Of a DNA stretch of 64,000 nucleotides, positions 41,654-49,773 are shown piece by piece (the stretch's first letter is position 1; every line of letters starts with the position of its first letter). The notes below the pieces were generated by a model. It had not been told where the DNA came from. It ran no database searches and saw only the letters and a list, made by a program, of their open reading frames with translations. The translations under genes were made by a program, and so were the position numbers. The stretch lies in NCBI RefSeq assembly GCF_003967355.1, contig NZ_BIFH01000026.1, positions 224,129 through 288,128 of the forward strand, read 5' to 3'. This DNA is from Embleya hyalina. Its GTDB lineage: Bacteria > Actinomycetota > Actinomycetes > Streptomycetales > Streptomycetaceae.

Positions 41654-42546
41654 CCGACCGCGAGCAGACCAGCTTCGCCGATCTCGGCAAGGTGCTCGTC
41701 ATCATCCCCACCTACAACGAATCGGAGAACATCGAGCCGATCGTTGCGCGCCTGCGCGCCGCGGTGCCCGACGTCGACGTGCTCATCGCCGACGACAACA
41801 GCCCCGACGGCACGGGCGACATCGCCGACACCCTCGCCGAGCACGACCCGCACGTCCAGGTCATGCACCGCGCGGGCAAGGAGGGGTTGGGCGCCGCCTA
41901 CATCGCCGGCTTCCGCTGGGGCATCGATCGCGGTTACGACGTCCTGGTGGAGATGGACGCCGACGGGTCGCACCAGCCCGAGCAACTGCCCCGACTGCTC
42001 GAAGCGGTCCGGGACGCGGACCTGGTGCTCGGCTCGCGCTGGGTACCCGGCGGCGGCGCGGTCAACTGGCCGGGCCACCGCAAGCTCATCTCCCGGGGCG
42101 GCAGCACCTACTCGCGGCTGATGCTCGGCGTCGACATCCACGACGTCACGGGCGGCTTCCGGGCGTTTCGCCGGGACACCCTGCTGGGCATCGGTCTGGA
42201 CGAAGTCGCCTCCCAGGGCTACTGCTTCCAGGTCGACCTGGCCTGGCGCGCGATCCGCAAGGGCTACCGCGTGCTCGAGGTGCCGATCACCTTCATCGAG
42301 CGCGAACGCGGCAACAGCAAGATGAGCAACACCATCGTCGCCGAGGCGCTGTGGCGGGTCACCGCGTGGGGCGTCGGCCGTCGGGTCGGCAAGTACGCGG
42401 ACGAGCCGACCCCGGCACTCGCCCCGAGCAAGGTCGCCGATCGGGCCCCGGACGCCGCCCGCGTGCCGGCCGCCCCCGTCGCGACCGACGCCGACACCGC
42501 CGGTACCTCCGGCGCCACCACCGGCGCCACCCCGCCGAGGACGTGA
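41650..42546 (+). CDS. ppm1: Polyprenol monophosphomannose synthase
   Basis: A 298-residue GT2 glycosyltransferase that makes polyprenyl-phosphate-mannose from GDP-mannose and the polyprenol phosphate, the donor for protein O-mannosylation and extracytoplasmic mannosylation in actinomycetes. Motifs: VIIPTYNESENI (N-terminal nucleotide site), DDNSPDGTG, VEMDADGSHQPEQL (catalytic metal site), VPGGGAVNWPGHRKLIS and GYCFQVDLAWRAIRKGYRVLEVPITF with RGNSKMS. The Ala/Pro/Thr-rich tail of 45 residues is expendable-looking. There is no acyltransferase domain, so this is the separate synthase form. GTG 41650 has AAGGAG upstream. Confidence 0.93.
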   Translation: MTDREQTSFADLGKVLVIIPTYNESENIEPIVARLRAAVPDVDVLIADDNSPDGTGDIADTLAEHDPHVQVMHRAGKEGLGAAYIAGFRWGIDRGYDVLVEMDADGSHQPEQLPRLLEAVRDADLVLGSRWVPGGGAVNWPGHRKLISRGGSTYSRLMLGVDIHDVTGGFRAFRRDTLLGIGLDEVASQGYCFQVDLAWRAIRKGYRVLEVPITFIERERGNSKMSNTIVAEALWRVTAWGVGRRVGKYADEPTPALAPSKVADRAPDAARVPAAPVATDADTAGTSGATTGATPPRT

Positions 42547-42550
42547 TCTC

Positions 42551-43114
42551 GTGAGTACCCCGCTGCGCCGAGCGGTCAAGCTCCTGCCGATCGTCGCCCT
42601 GCCGCTGGCCGAGATCTATGTGATCACCCTGGTGGGCGGCGCCATCGGCGCGGGCGAGACCTTCCTGCTGATCCTGGCCGGCATCGCGGTGGGCTCGCTG
42701 GTGATCCGGTACGAGGGCCGCCGGGTGCTGAACCGGCTGCGCGCGCTGGGCGAACGGGCGCAGCGCGAGGGCGGGTCCGACCCGGCCGTGATCGCGGCCC
42801 AGGGCAAGGAGGCGACCAAGGCCGCCGCCGACGCGGGTGTGGTCATCCTGGGCGGCGTGCTGCTGATCATCCCGGGCTTCATCAGCGACGCGCTGGGGCT
42901 GCTGTGCGTACTGCCGTTCACCCGGCCGCTGGTGCGCCGGCTGATCGGCACCGTGGTGGCGGCGAAGGTGGCGGGCAGCACCCGGTTGAGCGGCATGACC
43001 CGGGAGGCCCGGATCCATCGCCCCGACGGCAAGATCATCCAGGGCGAGGTGATCGACCCGGACCCGCGGCGGGACGACGAACCACCTCCGCCGCCGCCGC
43101 GCCCGCTGCCCTGA
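42551..43114 (+). CDS. fxsA: FxsA family membrane protein
   Basis: A 187-residue FxsA-like protein. LLPIVALPLAEIYVITLVGGAIGAGETFLLILAGIAVGS, then YEGRRVLNRLRALGERAQREG and GGVLLIIPGFISDALGLLCVLPFTRP are characteristic, giving three to four membrane helices. In E. coli FxsA (YjeG) overproduction relieves phage T7 exclusion by F plasmid; the role in actinomycetes is unknown. A proline-rich, charged cytoplasmic tail ends in PPPPPP. GTG 42551 starts four bases after the ppm1 stop, indicating an operon. A long terminator hairpin follows. Confidence 0.9.
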   Translation: MSTPLRRAVKLLPIVALPLAEIYVITLVGGAIGAGETFLLILAGIAVGSLVIRYEGRRVLNRLRALGERAQREGGSDPAVIAAQGKEATKAAADAGVVILGGVLLIIPGFISDALGLLCVLPFTRPLVRRLIGTVVAAKVAGSTRLSGMTREARIHRPDGKIIQGEVIDPDPRRDDEPPPPPPRPLP

Positions 43115-43148
43115 GGGTGCTCCGGCCGGCCGTCGACCGTGCCCAGCA

Positions 43149-43198
43149 CGACGCCCGGGGCGCCACGACCGTGAAGGTCGTCGGCGCCCCGGGCGTCG
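43149..43198. terminator. Strong bidirectional terminator between fxsA and rbpA
   Basis: Arms 43149-43170 and 43176-43198 pair over 22 bp with a single bulged G, loop GTGAA. It is the strongest hairpin in the window, sits between convergent genes (35 bp after fxsA, 56 bp after rbpA) and contains the GCCCGGGGCGCC core. Confidence 0.9.
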
Positions 43199-43254
43199 GT
43201 GCCACCTGTCGACGGGATCCGCACGGGCCCGGAGCGGGCTCGCGCGGGGATCGC

Positions 43255-43629
43255 TCAGGCGCTCTTGCGGTTGTCGCGCGGATCGTGGTGGAGGTTGATG
43301 CCACCCGACCGCAGTACGGCGAGGCGCTCGGCGAGCACCTCTTCCAGCTCTTCCCTGGTCCGCCGCTCCATGAGCATGTCCCAGTGCGTGCGTGTCGCCT
43401 TGTTCTTCTTCTCCTCGGGCGGCGCGCCGTCCACCAACTGCGCCACGGCGCCGCAGCTGCGGCACTCCCACGTCGACGGGATCTCCGCCTCGACGGAGAA
43501 CGGCATCTCGAAGCGGTGCCCTCGGGGGCATTCGTATTCCACGGTGCGACGCGGCGCCAGATCGATACCGCGATCGGTCTCGTAGCTGGTGGCGCCAAGG
43601 CGTGTGCCGCGGAGAGCTCGCTCACTCAT
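43255..43629 (-). CDS. rbpA: RNA polymerase-binding protein RbpA
   Basis: A 124-residue RbpA, the same length as the Streptomyces protein. RbpA binds sigma HrdB/SigA region 2 and the polymerase and stabilises promoter complexes. Seen: N-terminal tail RGTRLGATSYETDRGIDLAPRR, the central fold with YECPRGHRFEMPF and ECRSCGAV (cysteine pairs that bind zinc in S. coelicolor RbpA), the basic linker KKNKATRTHWDMLMERR and the sigma-interacting helix REELEEVLAERLAVLRSGG. GGAGG precedes the ATG. A consensus SigR-type promoter lies upstream, as for S. coelicolor rbpA. Confidence 0.97.
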   Translation of the reverse strand: MSERALRGTRLGATSYETDRGIDLAPRRTVEYECPRGHRFEMPFSVEAEIPSTWECRSCGAVAQLVDGAPPEEKKNKATRTHWDMLMERRTREELEEVLAERLAVLRSGGINLHHDPRDNRKSA

Positions 43630-43690
43630 GAATCGTGCCTCCTGGCTGGTAACCCACATCGACAGGTCTTGCTGTCTCGTCCGATTGCAG

Positions 43691-43717
43691 AACGCGTGAC
43701 GGGCCCCGAAGATTCCC
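43691..43717 (-). promoter_or_regulatory. SigR-type promoter of rbpA
   Basis: On the minus strand GGGAAT (43712-43717), an 18-bp spacer and GTT (43691-43693) match the disulfide-stress sigma factor consensus GGGAAT-N18-GTT exactly. The -10 lies about 62 bp upstream of the rbpA ATG. In S. coelicolor rbpA is a known SigR target, so this assignment rests on both sequence and precedent. Confidence 0.85.
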
Positions 43718-43895
43718 GACCGAGGGGTCGACGGGGACGGCTCGGGGTCCGTGACGGTGGGTAGCTACCCGAAAACGGATGATTCATCACATCGCCGGGG
43801 GAAAGTGACATAAAACTCGTCTGATCAACCGGAATCGCCCCGAAAACGAGCCATCGGCGCCGGGTACCGCCACGCGGCGAAACCCCCACCGAGTG

Positions 43896-46415
43896 TCACC
43901 GCTCGCGGATTTCCGCCCAGACGATCTTCCCGGTGTCGGTGGGCCGCACCCCCCAGTCGGTACTGAGACCGGCCACGATGCACAACCCGCGATGCCGCTC
44001 GTCGTGGCCGGGCGAGGCGATCTCCTTGGGCAGCCGCCCGTCGTGGTCGACCACCTCGACGATCAGCCGGCCCGGATGGTGGCGCAGCCGCAACTCCATG
44101 GGCGTGCGGGCGTGTTCGGCGGCGTTGGAGACGAGTTCGGTGACCACCGAACAGGCGGCGTCGCTGTGGTCGGCCAGGTCCCAGCGGGCCAGCGTGGCGC
44201 GCACGAAGTCGCGGGCCTCGCGGGCCGAGCGCGGGGTGGGCGGCAGGTCGAGCCCGGCGGTGCGCTCGACGTTGTGCCGGGCGCGCACGAGCAGCAGCGC
44301 GACGTCGTCGGGCTCCTGGCCGGTGAGCATGGTCTTGGCCAGCAGGTCGGCCACGTCGGCGACGGTGCAGGTGCCGCCGGTGGTGCCGTCGATGTGCTCG
44401 GTGAGTTCCTGGAGCCGGTCGGTCAGCGAGGCGTCGTGTGATTCGACCAGGCCGTCGGTGTACATCAGCAGTTGGTCGCCGGCGTCGAAGCCGACCATCG
44501 CGTCCTCGAAGGTGGTGCCGTCCAGGCCGAGCGGGACGCCGAGGTCGTCCTCCAGGAGTTCGACCTTGCCGTCGGCGCCGATCAGCGCGGGCGGCAGGTG
44601 TCCGGCGTTGGACCAGTGCACGGTGGCGTCGCCGGGATCGTAGACCGCGTAGACGCAGGTGATGATCTGGTCCTCGCCGCCGAGCCCGGTCACCAGCCGG
44701 TTCAGGTGCCGCATCACCTGCGCCGGCGGCAGGTCCATGACCGCGTACGCCCGGACCGCGGCGCGCAGTTGGCCCATCACGGCGGCGGCCCGCAGGCCCC
44801 GGCCCATCACGTCGCCGACCACCAGGGCGATCCGCCCGGCGGACAGCGGGATCACGTCGAACCAGTCGCCGCCGACCTGCTGGCCCTTGGCCCCGGGCAG
44901 GTAGCGGAAGGCGATGTCCAACTCGTCCAGGTCGGGCGGGACCTGCGGGAGCAGGCTGCGCTGGAGTTCCACGGCGGTGTCGCGGACGCTGCGGAACAAC
45001 CGGGCGTTCTCGATCGCGGTGGCAGCCTGGGCGGCGATGCCGAGGGCGAGTTGTTCGTCGCGTTCGGTGAACACGTCGGCCCGGGTGTGGCAGAAGGAGA
45101 ACGCCCCCAGGTCCTCGCCGGTGGCGGTGGTCACCGGGATGGTCAGCAGGCTGCGGACCGGGGGCTCGCCGGCGACGCTGACCCGGTAGGGCAGCAGTCC
45201 GGCGGCGCCCGGGTCCTCGGTGAGGTCGCCGCGGCGCACGGTGCTCGGCGGCACGACGGTGGTCTGCGGGCGGGTGCGCGCGGCGAGGGCGGGGCGCGGG
45301 CGCGGGAGGCGGTCGATCAGGGTGGGGTCGGGGCTGGTGACCGCGTAGCGGGTGTCGGCGACGCCGCCGGTGTCGTAGTCGACGTAGCGGAAGATGCCGT
45401 GCTCGGCGGCGATCACCGAGGTGGCGGCGTCGGTGGCGGCCTGGACCAGGCGTTCGAGGTTGAGTTCGCGGGTGAGCTTTTGGCCGACGCGGTAGAGCGT
45501 CTCGACGATCCGGGTCTCCTGGTCGAGTCGGCGCTGCTTGTAGGCCAGTTGTTCCTGCTGCGAGCGCACCCGGTCGCGGGCGTCGGCGGCGACCAGGGCC
45601 GCCTGCGCGGAGGTGCCCTCGTGGGCGGCCAGGAGTTGTTCGAGCGCGTCCACGCGGGCGGCGGCGAGGTGCTTGACGGGGGTGTGCCGGCCCGGGCCGC
45701 CGGCGAACAGGGGCGCGGTGTTGAGCGGGAGCAGGGCCAACCGGGTGGAGACGGCGACGGTGCGGAAGAGTTCGGCGATCCGGGCCGGGATGTACACGCG
45801 GGTGAACATCAGCACGGTGAACAGTTCGCCGTCGGGGAGCTTGCCGGCGTAGCCGATCACGGATTTTATGCCGTGGCTCCGGATGAACTCCTTGTCCGGG
45901 ACGGCACTGCCGGCCAGCGCGTCGGGGATGTGGGTGATGTCGTGCCGGTCCCACTCGGTGTCCCCGCTCAGCGGCCCGGCCACGATCTCCTCGGCGGTGA
46001 CCCCGAGTTGGGTCAGCATGGCGCTGATCATCGGCGCCCGGCGGACCGCCTGGGCGCTGGGGAAGGCGACCACCTGGTGCTGGCGCGAGCGGGTGCGGTC
46101 GCGCCAGTCGGGGTGGTCGCCGGTGGTGGCGAGGAGGGTGAGGCAGCGCAGGTCGGGGTGCGGGACGAGGTCGGGTTGCCGACGCAGGGCGCGCTGTTCC
46201 AGGTCCGGGGTCAGGTTGCGCCAGGGCATGGTCTGGAACAGGCGGGTGAGGACGAGTTGGGGCCGTCCGGTGTCCGGGTCGCGAAAGGTGGTGCGCAGGT
46301 GCTGCACGATCGCGCGGGCGGCGTCCTCGGTGGTGGCCGAATCGGCGGTGACCCGGCGCAGTTCGGAACTGCACACCACCATGTCGCTGACGGTGAAGTT
46401 GGCGAGGTCGAACAC
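43896..46415 (-). CDS. PP2C/SpoIIE phosphatase with sensor, GAF and HATPase domains
   Basis: An 839-residue multi-domain regulator. Order: N-terminal sensor-like domain (about 1-260, with SELRRVTADSATTEDAARAI and MPWRNLTPDLEQRA), linker helix DARDRVRSQQEQLAYKQRRL, GAF domain (about 285-450), PP2C/SpoIIE phosphatase (about 470-690, with GGDWFDVIPL and VVGDVMGRGLRAAAVM, the metal-binding aspartates) and a C-terminal HATPase anti-sigma-like kinase (VVTELVSNAAEHARTP, then HRGLCIVAGLSTDWG). This combined phosphatase/kinase set-up recalls sigma-factor partner switching. GTG 46415 begins the conserved N-terminus; ATG 46454 or 46457 are alternatives, with GGAGG between them. Confidence 0.9.
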   Translation of the reverse strand: MFDLANFTVSDMVVCSSELRRVTADSATTEDAARAIVQHLRTTFRDPDTGRPQLVLTRLFQTMPWRNLTPDLEQRALRRQPDLVPHPDLRCLTLLATTGDHPDWRDRTRSRQHQVVAFPSAQAVRRAPMISAMLTQLGVTAEEIVAGPLSGDTEWDRHDITHIPDALAGSAVPDKEFIRSHGIKSVIGYAGKLPDGELFTVLMFTRVYIPARIAELFRTVAVSTRLALLPLNTAPLFAGGPGRHTPVKHLAAARVDALEQLLAAHEGTSAQAALVAADARDRVRSQQEQLAYKQRRLDQETRIVETLYRVGQKLTRELNLERLVQAATDAATSVIAAEHGIFRYVDYDTGGVADTRYAVTSPDPTLIDRLPRPRPALAARTRPQTTVVPPSTVRRGDLTEDPGAAGLLPYRVSVAGEPPVRSLLTIPVTTATGEDLGAFSFCHTRADVFTERDEQLALGIAAQAATAIENARLFRSVRDTAVELQRSLLPQVPPDLDELDIAFRYLPGAKGQQVGGDWFDVIPLSAGRIALVVGDVMGRGLRAAAVMGQLRAAVRAYAVMDLPPAQVMRHLNRLVTGLGGEDQIITCVYAVYDPGDATVHWSNAGHLPPALIGADGKVELLEDDLGVPLGLDGTTFEDAMVGFDAGDQLLMYTDGLVESHDASLTDRLQELTEHIDGTTGGTCTVADVADLLAKTMLTGQEPDDVALLLVRARHNVERTAGLDLPPTPRSAREARDFVRATLARWDLADHSDAACSVVTELVSNAAEHARTPMELRLRHHPGRLIVEVVDHDGRLPKEIASPGHDERHRGLCIVAGLSTDWGVRPTDTGKIVWAEIRER

Positions 46416-46531
46416 TGGGCGTCCACGTCCTCCGTGGGGGTACGGGGCACCCATCATGGCGCGCCGGTGCGGGTGAAGTGGTGTGTTTTGTGTATTTGGT
46501 GGCGTGCCGGGCGGAGACCGGGTACACGTCG

Positions 46532-46563
46532 AGGCCCTCCGAGCGTGGTGGCTCGGAGGGCCT
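46532..46563 (-). terminator. Hairpin terminator after sffA
   Basis: Perfect 12-bp arms AGGCCCTCCGAG (46532-46543) and its complement (46552-46563) around an 8-base loop lie 113 bp downstream of the sffA stop, before the phosphatase gene on the same strand. It ends the smeA-sffA transcript. Confidence 0.8.
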
Positions 46564-46675
46564 TCGAGGAGTGCGGCGGCGCGGTGTCCGGGGCAGGGGC
46601 CGCGCGGCGCTCGGGGCGGAGCGGCGGGCACGGCGGGCGCGTCGCGGGGGCGGGCGGCGGGGGCGCGCCGTGCGG

Positions 46676-48259
46676 TCAGGCGGTCGGTTCGGGCTCGCGC
46701 CGGCGCTCCTTGGCGAGCGAGATCGTGGGGTCCTCGACGGTGAGCGCGTCGGTGTGGTGCGGCAGCAGCGCGAGCAGGCGCCGGCGTTCGGCTTCGGGGG
46801 TGTCCTCTTCGAGCGGGTCCGGGGTGTGCGGGATCTGGATGCGCACCACGGGGCCGTTGCCGATCCGTACGTAGCCGCGCCCGGGCGGCATATCCTCGCC
46901 GCCGGAGACGCCGGGGCCGGTGCCCAGGACGGTCCGGACGGTCTCGGGGTCGAGCGGGCCGAGGACGACGCGCGTGTGCGTGTCGGCGATCAGCGCGGGG
47001 CGCAGCCGGTCCAGGTGGGTGGGGCGGGTGCTGGTGATCACGCCGATGTGGGTGGCGCGGCCCAGGCGCAGCGGCAGGTCGAGCAGTTCCTGGGGGTCGG
47101 TGGTGCCCTGGCCGGCGGCGAGGTCGCTGAGTTCGGTGATCTCGTCCAGGATCACCCACAGCGGACGGCGGGCGTTGTCCGGGACCGGCGTGCCGTGTTG
47201 TTTGGCGTGGGTGACGGCGGCGATCCGGCGCTCCGTCTCGTGCCGCAGCCAGGTCAGCGTCTCCAGGGCGCCGTGGTATCCGGTCTCGATCCGCAGGATG
47301 TTGCGGCGCCCGGCCAGGCAGGCGTAGTCGCCGGAGCCGCTGCCGTCGATCACCACGATGTCGCCGTCGCGGGCGGCCTGGAGGGCGATGGTGCGCAGCA
47401 GGTTCGACTTGCCCGCGCCGGGGGCGGCGACGGCGAGCAGGTGCGGGTCGGTGCTGCGGTTGCCGGTGCGCCAGATGACCGGCGGGAGTTGGTGGGTGGC
47501 CCCGTCGACCCGGATCGGGGTGCGGCGGTTGGTGCTGTCCGCGTCGGTGATGCCGAGCAGGATCTCGGACGGCGCGGTGACGAACTGCTGGGCCGGGACG
47601 GCGGCGGGCAGCGGGGGCAGCGCGGCGACGGTGAGGCGGTTGTTCTCGGTGTCCCAGTCGTGGAAGTACTCGCGGCCCCGGCCGATCTTGGCCTGGAGCA
47701 CCCGCTCGATCCGGGCGCGGGCGCCGGGGTCGTCGTCGGTGAAGTAGGGGCTGTAGGTGAGTTCGAGGCGGGTGATCCGGTCGCCGTCGAGTTCCCAGTC
47801 GCGGAAGGCGTCGCGGTACGCGCCGCCCGGGTGGAAGAGCCTGGCCGGGTCGTGGTCGTCGGCGAGGTGGGGCACGAGGCCGTTGTAGACGGCCTGGAGC
47901 CGCAGTTCGATGGGGTCGGGTCCGGGCTCGGGAGCGGGAGGCTTCTCCGCGCGGCCCAACCAGGCGGCGGCGGCCAGGATCAGCAGCAGGGCGATCAGTG
48001 GGGCGTACGGCAGGAAGTAGAGGGCCAGCACCGCGCCGGCGACGGCCGCGGCCCCGGCCTTGCGCTTGTCCGCGGAGGCGTTCTTCCACCAGGCCCGGGC
48101 CCAGGCGAGTTGCCGGTTCAGGCCGCGGCCGAGGGTGAGCACGGGCGAGAAGGTGTCGCGCGTGTGCTGTTGGATCCGCGTGGCGCGCGAGCGGGTGTTG
48201 CCGATGCCGTCCTTGGCGCGCTGGGCGATGGTGGCGAGGGATTTGGGGCCGGGGGGCAT
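46676..48259 (-). CDS. sffA: SffA, septum-located FtsK/SpoIIIE-family protein
   Basis: A 527-residue FtsK/SpoIIIE-type ATPase. Two close membrane helices (about residues 68-100, GAAAVAGAVLALYFLPYAPLI) follow a basic N-terminus. A middle domain precedes the motor, with Walker A AVAAPGAGKSNLL (about 267-279) and Walker B PLWVILDEITEL. There is no gamma DNA-recognition domain. The small upstream membrane gene and motor order reproduce the smeA-sffA operon of S. coelicolor, where SmeA brings SffA to sporulation septa and loss affects spore maturation and DNA segregation. The start ATG 48259 has GGAG upstream. A structured spacer separates it from smeA. Confidence 0.88.
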   Translation of the reverse strand: MPPGPKSLATIAQRAKDGIGNTRSRATRIQQHTRDTFSPVLTLGRGLNRQLAWARAWWKNASADKRKAGAAAVAGAVLALYFLPYAPLIALLLILAAAAWLGRAEKPPAPEPGPDPIELRLQAVYNGLVPHLADDHDPARLFHPGGAYRDAFRDWELDGDRITRLELTYSPYFTDDDPGARARIERVLQAKIGRGREYFHDWDTENNRLTVAALPPLPAAVPAQQFVTAPSEILLGITDADSTNRRTPIRVDGATHQLPPVIWRTGNRSTDPHLLAVAAPGAGKSNLLRTIALQAARDGDIVVIDGSGSGDYACLAGRRNILRIETGYHGALETLTWLRHETERRIAAVTHAKQHGTPVPDNARRPLWVILDEITELSDLAAGQGTTDPQELLDLPLRLGRATHIGVITSTRPTHLDRLRPALIADTHTRVVLGPLDPETVRTVLGTGPGVSGGEDMPPGRGYVRIGNGPVVRIQIPHTPDPLEEDTPEAERRRLLALLPHHTDALTVEDPTISLAKERRREPEPTA

Positions 48260-48364
48260 GCGGTCTCCGTGGGGGGTTGGTGCGGGTAGGCGGGAGGCCC
48301 CGGTTCGGGGGACGATCCGGGGCCTGTGCGTGACATTCGGGGAGCGGACCGCCCGCCGCGTTCG

Positions 48365-48429
48365 CCTCGGCGCACCGGTGAGGCACTCGAAGGCAACGCC
48401 TGTGCGAGGACTTCGCCGGTACGCCGAGG
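48365..48429. other. Structured element in the smeA-sffA spacer
   Basis: Fourteen-base arms at 48365-48378 and 48416-48429 (CCTCGGCG...CGCCGAGG) pair with one mismatch. Inside, CGAAG (48388-48392) and CTTCG (48411-48415) pair, enclosing GGC-AAC-GCC. The result is a nested 65-nt fold beginning about 54 bp after the smeA stop on the minus strand. It could attenuate or terminate read-through into sffA or stabilise one half of the message. No T run follows. Confidence 0.55.
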
Positions 48430-48482
48430 CGGGGCGCCGAGGGTGCGGGCGCGGCGGCGGGACGGGGCGGCGGGACGGCGGT

Positions 48483-48677
48483 TCAGAAGGTGAGGCCGCT
48501 GAGGAGGTTGGCGATGCTGTTGCTGCTCGCGGTGATGTGGGGGGCGATCGAGCTGCCGGCCAGGTAGAAGCCGAAGAGGGCGCAGACGAGGGCGTGCGGG
48601 ATTCGCAATCCGTCCTTGCGGAACAGGATGTAGGCGATGACGCCGAGCAACAGGACGCCGGAGATGGACAGAACCAT
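48483..48677 (-). CDS. smeA: SmeA, small membrane protein
   Basis: A 64-residue membrane protein: helix VLSISGVLLLGVIAYILF, a basic loop RKDGLRIPH, helix ALVCALFGFYLAGSSIAP, then a polar tail ASSNSIANLLSGLTF. Size, two-helix layout and position directly upstream of an FtsK-family gene match SmeA of S. coelicolor, a sporulation protein that directs SffA to septa. AAGGAG precedes the ATG. It is probably co-transcribed with the membrane protein gene 23 bp upstream and with sffA. Confidence 0.85.
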   Translation of the reverse strand: MVLSISGVLLLGVIAYILFRKDGLRIPHALVCALFGFYLAGSSIAPHITASSNSIANLLSGLTF

Positions 48678-48700
48678 GGGGACTCCTTCGGGCGGTGCAC

Positions 48701-49081
48701 TCAGTGCGTGGGGGGTGGGGTGAGGATCCCGGTCCGGGCGATCCCGTAGAGGACCAGAACGGTGACGCCGAGGCGACCGGGGGTGGACAACGCCCAGAGG
48801 GCGAGGTGCAACGCGATCACCAGCGGGAGCGTGGCGATCGCGTAGACGGTGTGGAACGCGCGGGACTGCGCGTTCGTGGCCTGGACCGCCGGGGCGAGCG
48901 TGCGGCGGACGGCGGAGACGAGGGTGGGCGCCGCGGGTGCGGCGGCGGGCGCGGGAACGGGCGGGGCGGCGGGGGTGGGAGCGGGCGCGGGGGTGTGACC
49001 GGCGGTCTCGGGGGCCGGGTCGGCGGGGGACTTCCCGCGGGGGTAGGGCAGTAGTCGTTGCCGCAAGGGGGTGAGGCGCAT
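48701..49081 (-). CDS. Small membrane protein upstream of smeA
   Basis: A 126-residue protein. A proline/alanine-rich low-complexity region (about 20-52) leads to VRRTLAPAVQATNAQSRAFHTVYAIATLPLVIALHLALWALSTPGRLGVTVLVLYGIART, which gives two membrane helices. It is 23 bp from smeA with GGGGAG before its ATG, so it probably belongs to the same sporulation operon. I do not recognise a named family. The Pro/Ala region is likely disordered and cytoplasmic. Confidence 0.7.
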   Translation of the reverse strand: MRLTPLRQRLLPYPRGKSPADPAPETAGHTPAPAPTPAAPPVPAPAAAPAAPTLVSAVRRTLAPAVQATNAQSRAFHTVYAIATLPLVIALHLALWALSTPGRLGVTVLVLYGIARTGILTPPPTH

Positions 49082-49143
49082 GTGGGTGGTTTCTCCCCGA
49101 GATGCCGGCCGGTTGGCCTATCGACGTATTACCTAAAGTGCTC

Positions 49144-49173
49144 TTATCGTGACAAAAGGTGCGTACGTGTCAA
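49144..49173 (-). promoter_or_regulatory. Candidate smeA operon promoter
   Basis: On the minus strand TTGACA (49168-49173) and CGATAA (49144-49149) are 18 bp apart, about 63-92 bp before the first gene of the smeA operon. GACAC (49167-49171), the WhiA core motif, overlaps the -35. One 5-mer is weak evidence; developmental regulation is expected from the S. coelicolor operon. Confidence 0.4.
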
Positions 49174-49323
49174 AGCATCAAACGGGTGGAATCACCATCA
49201 TTTCCTCGATGAACCACCCGTATGGAGGACCCGCGGAACCGCCGGGCGCGGGGATGCGGCGGCTCGCGGCGCGCATCACGGGGCATGCCCGCCGACGCGG
49301 CCCGCTTCTGGCAGCGTGTGACC

Positions 49324-49773
49324 ATGGCCATCCTGCTCGTGGTGCACCACACGCCCTCGCCCACGCTCGCCGAAATGCTGGAGGCGACCCTCGCGGGCGC
49401 CCGCGACCCGGAGATCGAGGGGGTGGAGGTACGGGTCCGAGCCGCCCTCACCTGCTCGCCGGTCGAGGTCCTGGAGGCGGACGGCTACCTGCTCGGCACA
49501 CCCGCGAACCTGGGCTACATGTCGGGCGCGTTGAAGCACTTCTTCGACACGGTCTATTACGTGTGCCAACACGAAACGACCCGCCGGCCGTACGGCTTCT
49601 ACGTCCACGGCAACAACGACACCACCGGCGCCGTCCGCTCCGTCGAAGCCGCCGCGACGGGCCTCCAGTGGCACCGGGTCCGTCCGCCGGTGGAGGTGAC
49701 GGGCCCACTCGACCGCGAAACCCTGGCCGCCTGCACGGAGTTGGGCGCGGTGGTGGCGGCGGAACTGATGTGA
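49324..49773 (+). CDS. Flavodoxin-fold NAD(P)H oxidoreductase
   Basis: A 149-residue flavodoxin-like protein. AILLVVHHTPSPTLAEMLEATLAG carries the FMN phosphate loop and EADGYLLGTPANLGYMSGALKHFFDTVYY the strand and helix around the flavin; GFYVHGNNDTTGAVRSVEAAATGLQW is the third flavin segment. Such NADPH-dependent FMN reductase or quinone reductase proteins detoxify quinones or supply flavin. It is slightly short for the family but complete in its core. The start ATG 49324 is chosen for the conserved beta-strand; an upstream open frame is ignored. Confidence 0.82.
   Translation: MAILLVVHHTPSPTLAEMLEATLAGARDPEIEGVEVRVRAALTCSPVEVLEADGYLLGTPANLGYMSGALKHFFDTVYYVCQHETTRRPYGFYVHGNNDTTGAVRSVEAAATGLQWHRVRPPVEVTGPLDRETLAACTELGAVVAAELM

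Noticed and set aside
43896..48386. One reading frame joining the phosphatase and the region antisense to or out of frame with sffA
   Set aside because: The N-terminal part is a shadow of sffA in another frame. The true phosphatase starts near 46415-46457, and a terminator lies between the genes.
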